Shown here: positions 22,614 through 32,419 of the stretch, piece by piece
Layout: each line of letters opens with the position of its first letter
Numbering within the stretch: the stretch's first letter is position 1
Assembly (NCBI GenBank): GCA_030685235.1
Contig: MU839233.1
Location: forward strand, 1 to 64,000
Direction: 5' to 3'
From: Copromyces sp. CBS 386.78
Taxonomy: Eukaryota; Ascomycota; Sordariomycetes; Sordariales; Sordariaceae
Length of the DNA stretch: 64,000 nt
Position numbers and translations under genes: made by a program
Notes under the pieces: model-generated
What the model was told of the DNA's origin: nothing
Databases searched by the model: none
What the model saw: only the letters and a program-made list of their open reading frames with translations

Positions 22614-24740
22614 TCACCCAAACAAACTATGCAACCCCGTCCGACTCATCACGTCCAGCCAATGCGTTCTCCTCGGCGTATCAATCTCCTCATCATACGC
22701 ACTCCAAACCGCACGCAACAACTGCTTCGCCACCCCTATCGGCTTAGGCGGCAATGACAGCTCCAGCTGACCCAACCGATCAATAAGAATCGATCGAGCC
22801 TGCGAGATCTTGACTGCCTGCGTATCCTCCTCCCTACACGAAAACGACGATGACGATCCAGACCCAGACCCAATACCCGCAGTTAAGCCTGGAATCCCCA
22901 TCCCCTTAAATCCCAACCCCAAGTCTGCTGACGAAGACTCCAAACTTAACAAATAACTATACTCCCCCTGCCCCATTGCCATCTTACTATCAAACCGCAG
23001 TCCGCTGCCCGCACAGAGACAGAGTAAAGGCTGGATACACCGTAGACTGCTCGCGGGTATCCGATCCAAGATCTCAGTGACGTGTAATGCTAGGGGCGAT
23101 ACCCATTTCGTCCAGATGATCGCTGGATCTGGCACGTCCTCCTCACCGAGGCTGAGGTCGGGTATCCGCTTGGCGGCCAAATCGGGGAAGGACTCGTAGA
23201 GTTGAAGGAGTGAACAGAGGCGGTAGGTCTCGGTGGCGAGGCGGAGGTCTTTGGTAATATTTGGTGCTGTATTATTGGCGTGCCTGTTACGGACCAAGTA
23301 TGTAGAGGTAGTAGGATGGTCGTCATCGTCCTCGTCATCGGTGGGCACGTCAATAGCCAACAGTGCCTCTTCAATGCGTGTGGCTTCTTCGATATTCTTC
23401 ATCGCGCTTTGCAGGACCCGCATTGTCGTCCCGTCGTTATGTCGCCATCGACTGCGCGAGCGCCGACACAACGCGATGGCTTTGCCGAATAATCGAAACA
23501 CATCCGCCGAGACGCCGGTCCAGGGGTGAGGCGTCAACGGGATGAGAGTACCTTGGCCGGTGGGTAGAGGCGGGTCAGGCCAGCTGAGCATGTTCCTGAA
23601 GTCGTCCTCGTCGTCACTTACCACGCTCCGGAGCATCTCTTCGTAGATAAGACAGCCATTGAAGAAAGTAAGCAGTTCCTGGTCTTCAGGACTCAAAGTC
23701 CAGCTGTTCAAGGCTTGGAGGACGGCTCTCGCTTGCCGGAGGTACTGCTGCCCCAGCTGGCGGGCTTCCATCCAGCACATGGACGAGCTCATGCAGAAGA
23801 GAGAAAGCAAAAGGCCGCGCGGGAAGACGGCGCAGTGTTGCCCGTTGAAGAAGCTGACGAGTTCGGCTTTGATGGCCTCGGTTGCGAGGCGCGGTGCCAT
23901 CCGAGCTGTCTCGCGCATCACGGCGGGAAGCTTTTCGACGAGGGAAGCGGCGGAGATGCTTTGCAGGGCGTAAAATACTGGCGGGGAGGAATTCCAGAGG
24001 ACGGAGGTTAGACGTCGGTAGGGGTTGGAGGCGGAGTCGTAGGCGGACCAGGAGGTGCAGACGGATTTGAACCAGTGTTCGATGAGGAAGGAGCGGATGT
24101 CCACGACGGGTTGGGTGAGTGCCAATGCTTTACTGGGTTGTCTGAAAGTGCGTTTGTCGTGAGAGTGTTGTGTGGTCATCGGAGCGTATAAGCCATCTTG
24201 GTCTTCCGGGGGAGTCCCAGGTGAGTATAGGGGTAAATAGGATATAGACGGTATCGGGAAGGATGCTGAGGGCGGTGGTGTCTCTGCATGGTTGGCTGGC
24301 GGAGTCTGAACAGGTGCTTTGGCAGTAGGCGTGGCATTATGGACATCACTCGAGGGAGGCTTTTCCTTGGATGGGACAATGGACGCGGATGCGGCAGTGA
24401 CAAGTTGTTCAAAATTCTCTGGTTCAGTTGGCTGCGCTGGAAGAGCAACTTCGTGCTTGGTCGACCACTGGAGACGCTGCTGATAGCCAGGACATTCGAA
24501 CCCTTTCTGGGCACAGTTCCGGCATCCTGGTTTTGTTTCATCGCATCGTAGCTATCTCCACAGAAGTCAGTACACTCGGCTCTGCGTCGATCATAGTCGT
24601 CATCCACAACTTCAAGGTGACACGGCATGAAACATTGGAAGATAATAGGAGGCAAGACCACTTACGCGTCTGATCTTGCACGTCCGACAACCGCTCCTGG
24701 ACTTCTGTCTATTTTTCATCGGGGCCCGAGTTTGCGCCAT
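22614..24740 (-). CDS. Zn2Cys6 fungal transcription factor (670 aa)
   Basis: Exon 1 (24740-24666, 25 codons) and exon 2 (24551-22614) are joined across a 114-nt GTAAGT..ATAG intron that cuts the zinc cluster. The joined reading places cysteines at 18, 21, 28, 35, 38 and 45 in the spacing CX2CX6CX6CX2CX6C, followed by PGYQQRLQW, a linker typical of the Fungal_trans_2 (PF11951) class. The long helical remainder ends in SLFG. It is a nuclear DNA-binding regulator by family; target genes are unknown. Residues 46-140 are Pro/Ser/Thr-rich, and acidic patches lie in the middle (DDEDDDD). The start is the ATG at 24740; Met8 is a possible alternative. Confidence 0.85.
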
Positions 24741-25977
24741 GCTCAGTCGGTTCTAGTATTGCTTTAGGTCACCTTTCGAGACTAGTGCCTTGACTATTGC
24801 ACAAGTAGTTGCCGGATACTGACTTGCCCAAGTTGTGAGAAGAGGCCTGGAAGATGAACATTGTGGTCGAAGTAGTCCAGGGCGGTGTTGAGGATGGATA
24901 GGAGCGAGCATGCGACCAATCCATGCCATGGCACATGCCACCCTCGTCCCGATCTTTCCAGGATGGCTATGGACACACCCAGGTGAAAGGGACGAAAGGG
25001 GGGTCGTGTCAGTGATATCGAAGCCAGGCGGTAGAGATAATTGACTGATAAGACCGTCCATTGTAGCCAATGGTGATGGTCCCGACAGTCTAGTTAGCTC
25101 GATGCGGGTGTGCATCGACGAGCGGGGCTGGTCCACTAAACATATCGGATCACCGCGGGTTGATGTATGTGAGCTGAAGAGAGGCTCAGTTGTATTACAC
25201 TGTACAGCTATAATTTTGATCCTCATGGCTGAAGTGAAAGTTGGGGGTCAATCGGGGGTCTTCCAAGCCACAATGCCAAGGGCCGGGTAGCAAAGCGAAA
25301 TGTACAATTTGATAATCCAGAGGTTTAAAATGAGATTGGTGGTAATGAAACTTTCATATATGATCCAAAGATGATGGGTGTCTGGGTGTTATCAGTGAAC
25401 GAACCCGGACAGCGAGCGGGTGATGAGGGGAAGTGGAAGGCGACTAAGATATCTTTAGGATAGCCCTTATGACAGATAACGCTTGTCCCCGACTCCGGGC
25501 GCTTCTTGTCCGGGCTTTGCTCCGATGCTTGACGAACAATTGCCGGGCCCCTGGTCATGTTCCTGCACCTCATTCCGGCCCCGTCCTTGTCCCCCCGGAT
25601 GTCAAATGTCGGCGGGGACGGCTCCTTCCACATCCTTCAGGATCCACTACCATGCGCCTTTCTCGCTTTAATTTAGACTACCCGCCGTTTATTGACGGGT
25701 AAAGGTGAAATTGGCTGTGTTCCTAGTCCTGTGTTTCTTCTTGACCAACAGGCCAGGCTTGTCCGGGTTGTCATATGCAATATTCGTGGTCCTTTTCAAT
25801 CTCTTCGATATAAGGAGCCATCGGGTACTTTTGGGGGTCAGGTGTCAGAATAGGTAGGTTTTGGTGTTTTGGTGTAAAGTCGAAGTTGGATTGCCGTGTA
25901 CATACGAGATTGGGAGCTGTAACGGCAGTTGCACTTATAAGGAATAAATATATACCTACTAACAATAATTGTTAATA
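24741..25977. other. Intergenic region upstream of the Zn2Cys6 gene
   Basis: This 1.2 kb separates the transcription factor start from tRNA-Leu. It should contain the promoter of the minus-strand gene. The open frames at 24753-25226 and 25325-25702 are not supported by codon pattern or similarity. Confidence 0.4.
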
Positions 25978-26068
25978 GGCAAGATGGCCGAGCGGTCTAA
26001 GGCGCTGTGTTCAGGATTCCTGAGTATCGCAGTCCGAAAGGGCGTGGGTTCGAATCCCACTCTTGTCA
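25978..26068 (+). tRNA. tRNA-Leu(CAG) with an 11-nt intron
   Basis: The cloverleaf folds fully. The acceptor stem pairs GGCAAGA (25978-25984) with TCTTGTC (26061-26067), with discriminator A at 26068. The D-arm contains GGCCGAGCGG. The anticodon stem pairs CTGTG (26005-26009) with CGCAG (26028-26032), and the anticodon CAG is at 26012-26014. The T-arm GTGGG-TTCGAAT-CCCAC is perfect. An intron of about 11 nt (26016-26026) sits one base 3' of the anticodon, the standard eukaryotic position. A long variable arm fits leucine. A Pol III terminator TTTT follows at about 26073-26077. Confidence 0.93.
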
Positions 26069-26592
26069 CTCAACTTTTGCTGTGTTTTTTCCATCTCGGC
26101 AACCTTCTGTTATCCATCCTTTCTTTTTTACCTCTTGAGAGGGCGGGACAAAAGTAATCGAAGACTTTGCAGATGCAAGCATCTTAGGCATTATATCTGA
26201 TCAAATCGGGAACAGATATGGCTGGTGGGAACCGACTGTTATAGCATGTTCAATTATCCTTTGTTTTCCCACTCTCACTGCTTGTCTGACCTGTACAAAA
26301 CCTATCTCACCCTATACGAAATGAGCGGAGGTGCCCTGACCCAAGTGGGCATATTCAACATCGGGATTGTCATGGGCATGTTCAGAAAGCACATAAAATG
26401 AATATCGGGAGGCATGTAAACGTTGATCGTAGGTCCCAATCCACCAAAACAAGCAGTGTTAGACTGACTGACTCTATAATATACCCAAGTTCCAAACTTC
26501 CATAATCAGACACAGAAACTAACAAAAAGCAATCATCATATCCTCATAGCCCCAACTTCAAGGTTCAAAGCGGGCTTGGCATCTACTTCAAC
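26069..26592. other. Intergenic region without a gene
   Basis: This 0.5 kb lies between the tRNA and the 3' end of the CoA-binding gene. It contains the T-run terminator of the tRNA; otherwise nothing is recognisable. Confidence 0.4.
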
Positions 26593-27296
26593 CTAAAGTC
26601 TAGCAGCACCCAAACTCCTCTCCCCGTCAACCAGCACACACCACCCCTCGCCTCCCCATCCTCCTTTACCGGCAACGACAGTCTTGAAATTCTTATTCGC
26701 ATACGCCAACACCTCATCGTCGAAGGTTCCGGGTTGGAGCCAAACAGCAGGGACGCCCAACTCCTTGGCCTCCTGGAGCGTCTTAAGCGTGATGGCCGGG
26801 GCGGTGATGATGGAAACCGAGGTCTCCTTGGGGGATTCAAGCTCAACAAGAGACTTGATGGCGGGATAGGATTGGCCGTTGACGGTCAAGGCGGCACCTT
26901 GAGGGTTGATGGGGGTGGCGGCGAGGTCGCGGTCTGCGTACCATTTGAAGACTGGAGAGGTGGTAGTGTGGGTAAAAGATGGGTATATGGGGTACATGGG
27001 GATCTGGGAGGAGGAGGAGGGAAAGGAAAGGACGAAAACGAACCCTTGTAACCGAACTTCTCGGTGTTAGTGCTGGCGCCGACTACGGCGAACTTTGGGG
27101 AGGAGAAGAAGGTCTTGGCGGTAGCATCGGTGGCAGACATTTTGAAGGTTGGTGTTGAGGTGAAGAACAGGCGTTGTTGTTGTTGATAGCTTGGAGTGAT
27201 AATGAAGCGTGGAAGAAGTTGGTGAAAGTGATGTTTTGTGCTGGACTTGAGGATGCGTTGTAGAGACAGAAAAGAAGGCCGTGATGTCAGGGACAT
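26593..27296 (-). CDS. CoA-binding-domain (YccU-like) protein, probably mitochondrial (203 aa)
   Basis: Exon 1 is 27296-27044 and exon 2 is 26951-26593; the intron is GTTCGT..CCAG. The joined protein has a Rossmann-type CoA_binding domain: FAVVGASTNTEKFGYKVFKWYADRD is split by the intron, and the ALTVNG, PAITLKTLQEAKELGV and WLQPGTFDDEVL segments follow. Such proteins resemble the CoA-binding module of succinyl-CoA synthetase alpha but act alone; the reaction is unknown. The first 52 residues are basic, lack acidic residues and contain R-L-F-F-T-S, matching the R-10 motif for MPP plus octapeptidyl cleavage ahead of Lys52. Met53 begins a cytosolic-looking start, so dual localisation is possible. 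Confidence 0.8.
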
Positions 27297-28173
27297 GCGG
27301 TCGGTTTATATGTTTACCGACAAGACTAGGGGTGTGCTTGACAAATAATCAAAGTGGTACCAAGGTGATCTGGAGCTAAAGTCAAGTTGCCTACTCTATT
27401 CTAGGACATTGTCTCCATGGCGACATTCGGTTGCGATGGAGACAAAGCCTCGCCGTCGAGGTGATGCTGTTCCCGTGTCTACGCCCCCTGGGCCCTGGAG
27501 CAGATCCCGTAGGAAGCTGGCCACTAAGACAGCCATATCCTAGGCATCCCCGCACTATCTATGGAGGACCCTGATGACGTGCCCACTGCGTGCCGTAGAG
27601 GTACATGTGATGTTAGTGCCCTCAGCCCCTACCATAACTAATCAGTAATTGATCCTGATGATTGTGTAACTGTATTCATTCAGGTACAGACATTGTCGAT
27701 ACTCGTTCGATGGTGATAGAGGTATGTATGGTGCTCCGTCGAAGTCATTCTTGATTCAGAATGGGAGTTCCGATATCGCAGTTGCTATTCGGTGAATCAA
27801 GGCCAGGTGATGTGGAAGCAGGAGCAACCGAGGCTTGCGACGGAAACCGTCGGATCCGTGAACTTTGACGATCAATCATGCCTCTTCTGAGAGCCAAAGG
27901 ATGATTTGGAATGCCGGGCGCGGGGTGATTTCTCCAGGGAGCGAACCGAGGAAGGATGATATGTCGCCATCCATGAGCCGTCTCAGCGCCTCGATATTCG
28001 GATATAAAAAGCCCTGTGCCGTTGATGGGATATCTAGTTTGCATGTTTCCCCAGACAATATTGGTATCACAACGTCAGGCACAGAATCATCCTTCGACGG
28101 ACTTTTTTTTTAGCGACCACCCGGAGTTTAATTTGTTTGAAGAGTTCGTGATTTGGTGCAATTGTTAGGGAAG
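27297..28173. other. Divergent intergenic region
   Basis: This 0.9 kb between the minus-strand CoA-binding gene and the plus-strand methyltransferase gene must hold both promoters. I see no further gene in it. Confidence 0.4.
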
Positions 28174-29210
28174 ATGTCCATCTTCGGGCAAGTCTCCACC
28201 TTTTGTTTACTCGCCTACCGACAGCATTGACGCATTGCTTACTGTAATCATTGACATATTCCCATGATAGCCGCTCGACGTACTCCTCTGCCGGTTATGC
28301 TGCCTTTCGGCCCTCATATCCCTCGGTTCTTTATGACCGGGTGTTGAGATTCCATGGCATAGAGGCCCCGTCCTTCCCATCACCACCACCGTCTTTGTCG
28401 GCTGCTGGAACACTGCTGGATCTTGGCTGTGGACATGGCTTGGTGGCGCGCGCACTCACTCCCTATTTCAGCCGTGTTACCGCACTTGATCCTTCGGCCG
28501 GCATGGTCGAGCAGGCTCACAAGCTGAGCGCCGACAACTCCAAGATTACGGTCAAGCAGGGCGGGGCAGAGGACCTTTCTTTCCTCGCCGACAATGCCGT
28601 CGACTGCGTGGTTGCCGGTCAAGCGGCACATTGGTTCGACTACTCCAAGGTCTGGCCGGCACTTGCACGGGTCGTGAAGCGCGGTGGAACCTTGGCTTTC
28701 TGGGGTTACAAAGACCACATCATCGTTGGGCAACCGGAAACGACACCCATCTTTGACAAGTTCATCTACGGCGAGACGGAGCCGGTGCCGGGCGTGGAGA
28801 GCATGATGCGTTTTTGGGAGCAACCCGGCCGGAACATATTGCGGGAATCATACCAGGAGGTGGTCCCTCCCGAGACGGAGTGGGAACATATTGTCCGCAT
28901 TGCTTGGGATCCCGATCGTGTAACGGGTGATATTAGCGAGGCGCCGGAAGAGGCGACTTGGTTGCGTCGGAGGCTCAAGTTGGGAGAGCTGGAGGGTTAT
29001 CTTCGCACGTTCAGCGCGTTCAGTGGTTGGAGAAGCGCCCATCCCGACATGAAGTCCAGGGCGGATGGCGGAGATGGCGACATTGTTGACTGGATGTTTG
29101 ACGAGGTTGTTGCTGCGGTACCGGAATGGAAAGCGGCGGGGGGTCGATGGGCCGAAATCGAGGTTGATGCTATCTGGGGAACCATTTTGTTGATGGCGAA
29201 GAGACGATGA
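28174..29210 (+). CDS. Class I SAM-dependent methyltransferase, TMT1/Crg1 type (317 aa)
   Basis: Exon 1 is only 14 nt (28174-28187, ATGTCCATCTTCGG) and exon 2 is 28271-29210, joined across an 83-nt GC..AG intron with donor GCAAGT. The large reading frame has no in-frame ATG at its 5' end, and this splice gives MSIFGRSTYSSAGYAAFRPS, the usual N-terminus of the family. Motif I, LLDLGCGHG, is at residues 53-61 and ALDPSAGM is motif II, both for SAM binding. The enzyme methylates small acids or lipids in yeast relatives (trans-aconitate methyltransferase, Crg1); the substrate here is unknown. It ends at a TGA at 29208. Confidence 0.8.
28188..28270 (+). other. GC-AG intron in the methyltransferase gene
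   Basis: Donor GCAAGT at 28188-28193, branch-like TTGACA near 28251, acceptor GATAG ending 28270. It is proposed because phase 2 on both sides and the resulting N-terminus fit the family; no GT donor in the region gives the right frame from an ATG. Confidence 0.65.
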
Positions 29211-30290
29211 TTATGGTGAGTCGAAGTCGCGGCAAACCCGTCGTCGTGTTCAAGGTACTATCTCGAGGTCCGTTTCTTTGTGGTTATTAGTCCTGCTCTC
29301 CCCTATAGGTATAAAATCAAGAATGAAGCAGAAACCTGCTTATCAACATAAGGCTGCCTCCCAAAATGGCGGGGTTTTGGGAGGATATCAGGATAAGACG
29401 ATATAGTGGTGGCTGGCGTTGAAACTCGGCTACATATCCAGGCAGTGTCATCGGCCCCCTGCTTGACCAAGGTGTTGATGTCTCGATTGAGCTAGCATGG
29501 TGCTGTATCACGGGTTGTTTAGTGGTTGCCCTGCCACCGCGACCGGGATGCAAGCGCAGACTGCGTAATGGCACAGACCAGTCAGCACCACCCAGCACAA
29601 CTCCCTGTCCACAGCTCATTTCGCGGCGGCAAGGAGAGCCCAAACAGGCGAGGGGGAACAGCCTGGAAAATAAATCGCCCACTCCTTTTGCATCTGGCCT
29701 TGGTTCGCTTCTTGACCGTTCTTCTGAATAGCATCATCTTTTGCATCGAATCCATCAGCCAGCGTTTTTGCACCGACTAGCCCTTGCATCTTCTTTTGCG
29801 CATTCAATCGATATCCCCCCCTGAGACACAATGGTAAGTGGAACCTGTCCCTGTTTATTCGCCGCGGGCACTGGGCTGGCACGCGGCGCGCCCCTCTTCA
29901 TCCCTCCATCCCAACCCCGACGCATGGAAAGCATGCGAAAGCAAGAGCCAGGAACCCCGCGGTTGCCCACGACAACAAAGGCACAAGGTGCCACAACCTT
30001 GGAAGCCGCAGCGCTCTGCCATGAGTCGAAGCACTAAAATGTGCCTGGCTTGAGCGCTGAGCTGCAAGTTCCTGCTTCCCATCGGCATTCATCGAAACAC
30101 AGAACAAACGCCATCTTTTGCCAACTTTCGATCGCAAACGTTGCTCCCTTGCCGCTTGGTTCTTGCGCTTTGTTCTCGCAACCACTGTCCTTATCCTGAT
30201 CGCAAGCCAGCGCTCTTGTACCTATCGCGATTCATTACAAACCCGGATTTTTGAAAGGAGATTTGTTTGCGACAGCGCAACATAGGAATA
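29211..30290. other. Promoter and 5' leader region of cdc4
   Basis: This 1.1-kb interval is rich in C and has several pyrimidine tracts, such as near 29810, as is common for fungal housekeeping promoters. An ATG at 29831 is followed directly by GTAAGT, so the leader may contain an intron. No gene is visible. Confidence 0.4.
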
Positions 30291-30892
30291 ATGGCATCTA
30301 ACCAGTTCGACGGTCAGGCTTCTACCAACTACAAGGAGGCGTTCTCACTGTTCGACAAGCGCGGTAACGGCCGTGTCGCCCTCGACAGCTTGGGCGATCT
30401 TCTCCGCGCTTGCGGCCAGAACCCCACGCTCGCCGAGATCCGCGAGCTCGAGAAGAACGTCGGTGGTGACTGTGAGTGATACCCGAGTTCAACCCAATTT
30501 TTGTCTACGAACAGTAGCTGACATATTCGCTTTTCCATCTGATAGTCGACTTCGAGACCTTCCAGCGCGTCCTCAACAGGCCAGGCGGCTTCCGTGACCC
30601 CGGCGAGCCCGAAGAGTACTGCCGCGGTTTCCAGGTGTTTGATAAGGACATGACGGGTTTCATCGGCGTTGGTCAGCTCAAGTACATCTTGACAAACCTC
30701 GGCGAGAAGATGACGGATGAGGAGGTAGACGAGCTCCTCAAGGCCGTTGATACCAGCTCTGGCCAGGTGAACTATACCGGTATGTCAGGTCCAGCGTTTG
30801 CTTTCTCTTTTCCGCGCATGCTTGGGAGTTTCGAGACTAACAATATTTGTGTGACGCAAACAGAGCTCGTCCGGACTATCCTTGCCAACTAG
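30291..30892 (+). CDS. Essential myosin light chain Cdc4 (147 aa)
   Basis: Three exons: 30291-30471, 30546-30779 and 30864-30892; all introns are GT..AG and the phases agree. The protein is collinear with fission yeast Cdc4 and budding yeast Mlc1: AFSLFDKRGNGRV, LLRACGQNPTLAEI, EEYCRGFQVFDKDMTGFIG and a C-terminal VRTILAN. It contains four EF-hand folds. The first (DKRGNGRVALDS) and third (DKDMTGFIGVGQ) loops lack the full set of calcium ligands, as in Cdc4. It binds IQ motifs of myosin II and V and is needed for the contractile ring and septation. The last exon is 29 nt. The start is the ATG at 30291, with the upstream TTG frame ignored. Confidence 0.92.
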
Positions 30893-32419
30893 AAAACGAA
30901 TCGAGATCGAGAAGAGGTGGTACGGAATCATGACGAGAGAAACTGGGTTTGGAGGTCAAACATCGCTGGGTATGGTTTAGGAGGAATCACGGGACAAATC
31001 CGTCCGAAGGAGACGGCGTCATATACCATCTATTACAGGGAAATTGCATGTGTTATAATCCAGGCAGGCGTCGGAGTCTTGATAAGATATGAATTTGGAC
31101 ATATCATTTACCAGGATTTGAGAGGCTTTTGGCGTATGCCTTGATCACCTACGCTAGGATTCTTCCAATGTTTCGTCTATATTTCTCTTCCACGCCTTTT
31201 CTCTTGCGTGACACTATGGCTGACGATTACGGGGAACCGCTTCTATTGGTTTTAAGTTGCCTGTCCAGAACTCGGTAGCACAGACCTCTTCATGCACCCA
31301 TTTCCGCTTGACCCAAAGGGCTGGTTCTTTTGAATTGGTCTCAGGAGGTAACAAAAACCTCAAACACCACGAAGCATCATATTTATAGGTGACGAAGCCA
31401 TGGTATCTTCCTGGTCACTGGCTCCTGGAAACAATCCCAAACACACTTCCGTCTTCCTTCGAATCCGGGGTAAAGGGGCATGTGGGGATTGTGGTGTCCG
31501 TCTCCCGGCCCCCAGCCTAGGTACGGTCAGGAAGCAAGACTTGATACTTGTCAGCACCTTCGGATATATCTATCATCATGGTGATCGAAACCAAACACTA
31601 CATCATCTTTGATCATGTATGTAATGTTCCTGCAGTAGACTGTATGTAAGTTACAATGTCCGGTCACGGAAGCCGAACGCCCTACGACAAGTGGACCTTT
31701 CCCAGCGGCTTCCATTGCATCGGTTTTGTCAATTGTGGAGCCCCTGGCCTCCGTTGACGGCCATGGATCGTGCCTTCTTTTCTATCGGCAACTAACAACG
31801 GGTAAGAACCTTTTTCTATGACACCATTTTTGAGTCGTATTTGCAATTGCAAAAGCTGTGCCTTTCATTGACGCATCTCGCACTTTTCGGGGGGGTAAAT
31901 CTTACAAAAATTCTGACAACTACCACGTTACCGCCTCTTTAGCTGTTTGACCACCAATCCGATATCTACCAGCAATCATGACGACCTCAACCACCTCGAC
32001 GAAGGATGGCACTCAAACATACAGCCCGCGGACGACATCCATTTGCCCCCAACAACATCGGAATTGATAATGGCCATTGAATGACTTTCGAAATTTACGC
32101 AAACGACAGACTATCATGACGAAGACGGGTGTTTCTGGACTGATGGGACATGCTCCAACAATGGCTTCGGACGGGTGATTCACGTCAGGGTGTGGAAGGA
32201 GGATTGACGGGACTTGCACGGATCGGCCGCATTCGATATATGAACACGATGTTTCGCCCGCTCGCCGGCTTTGTTTCGCTCAAAATCGACAACACCAGGA
32301 AAGGAAAAGGAGGAACACGTTCAGCTATCGTCACCGCTCCTTACTCACAGAGTTAACCACCACGGGAACCTTGTTCATACGATCTTTTCATCACACGACT
32401 CACCTGCACAGAAAACACC
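30893..32419. other. Intergenic region between cdc4 and the M3 peptidase gene
   Basis: This 1.5 kb must contain the cdc4 3' end and the M3 peptidase promoter. A 29-codon upstream ORF with an ATG at 31978 could lie in the leader. No other gene or RNA is seen. Confidence 0.4.

Noticed and set aside
24753..25226. 157-codon open frame upstream of the Zn2Cys6 gene
   Set aside because: It lacks family features and the zinc cluster start at 24740 explains the gene without it.
29831..29839. Upstream start codon of cdc4 followed at once by a GTAAGT intron
   Set aside because: No acceptor gives a credible additional N-terminus; the ATG at 30291 already matches Cdc4 proteins. A leader intron remains possible.
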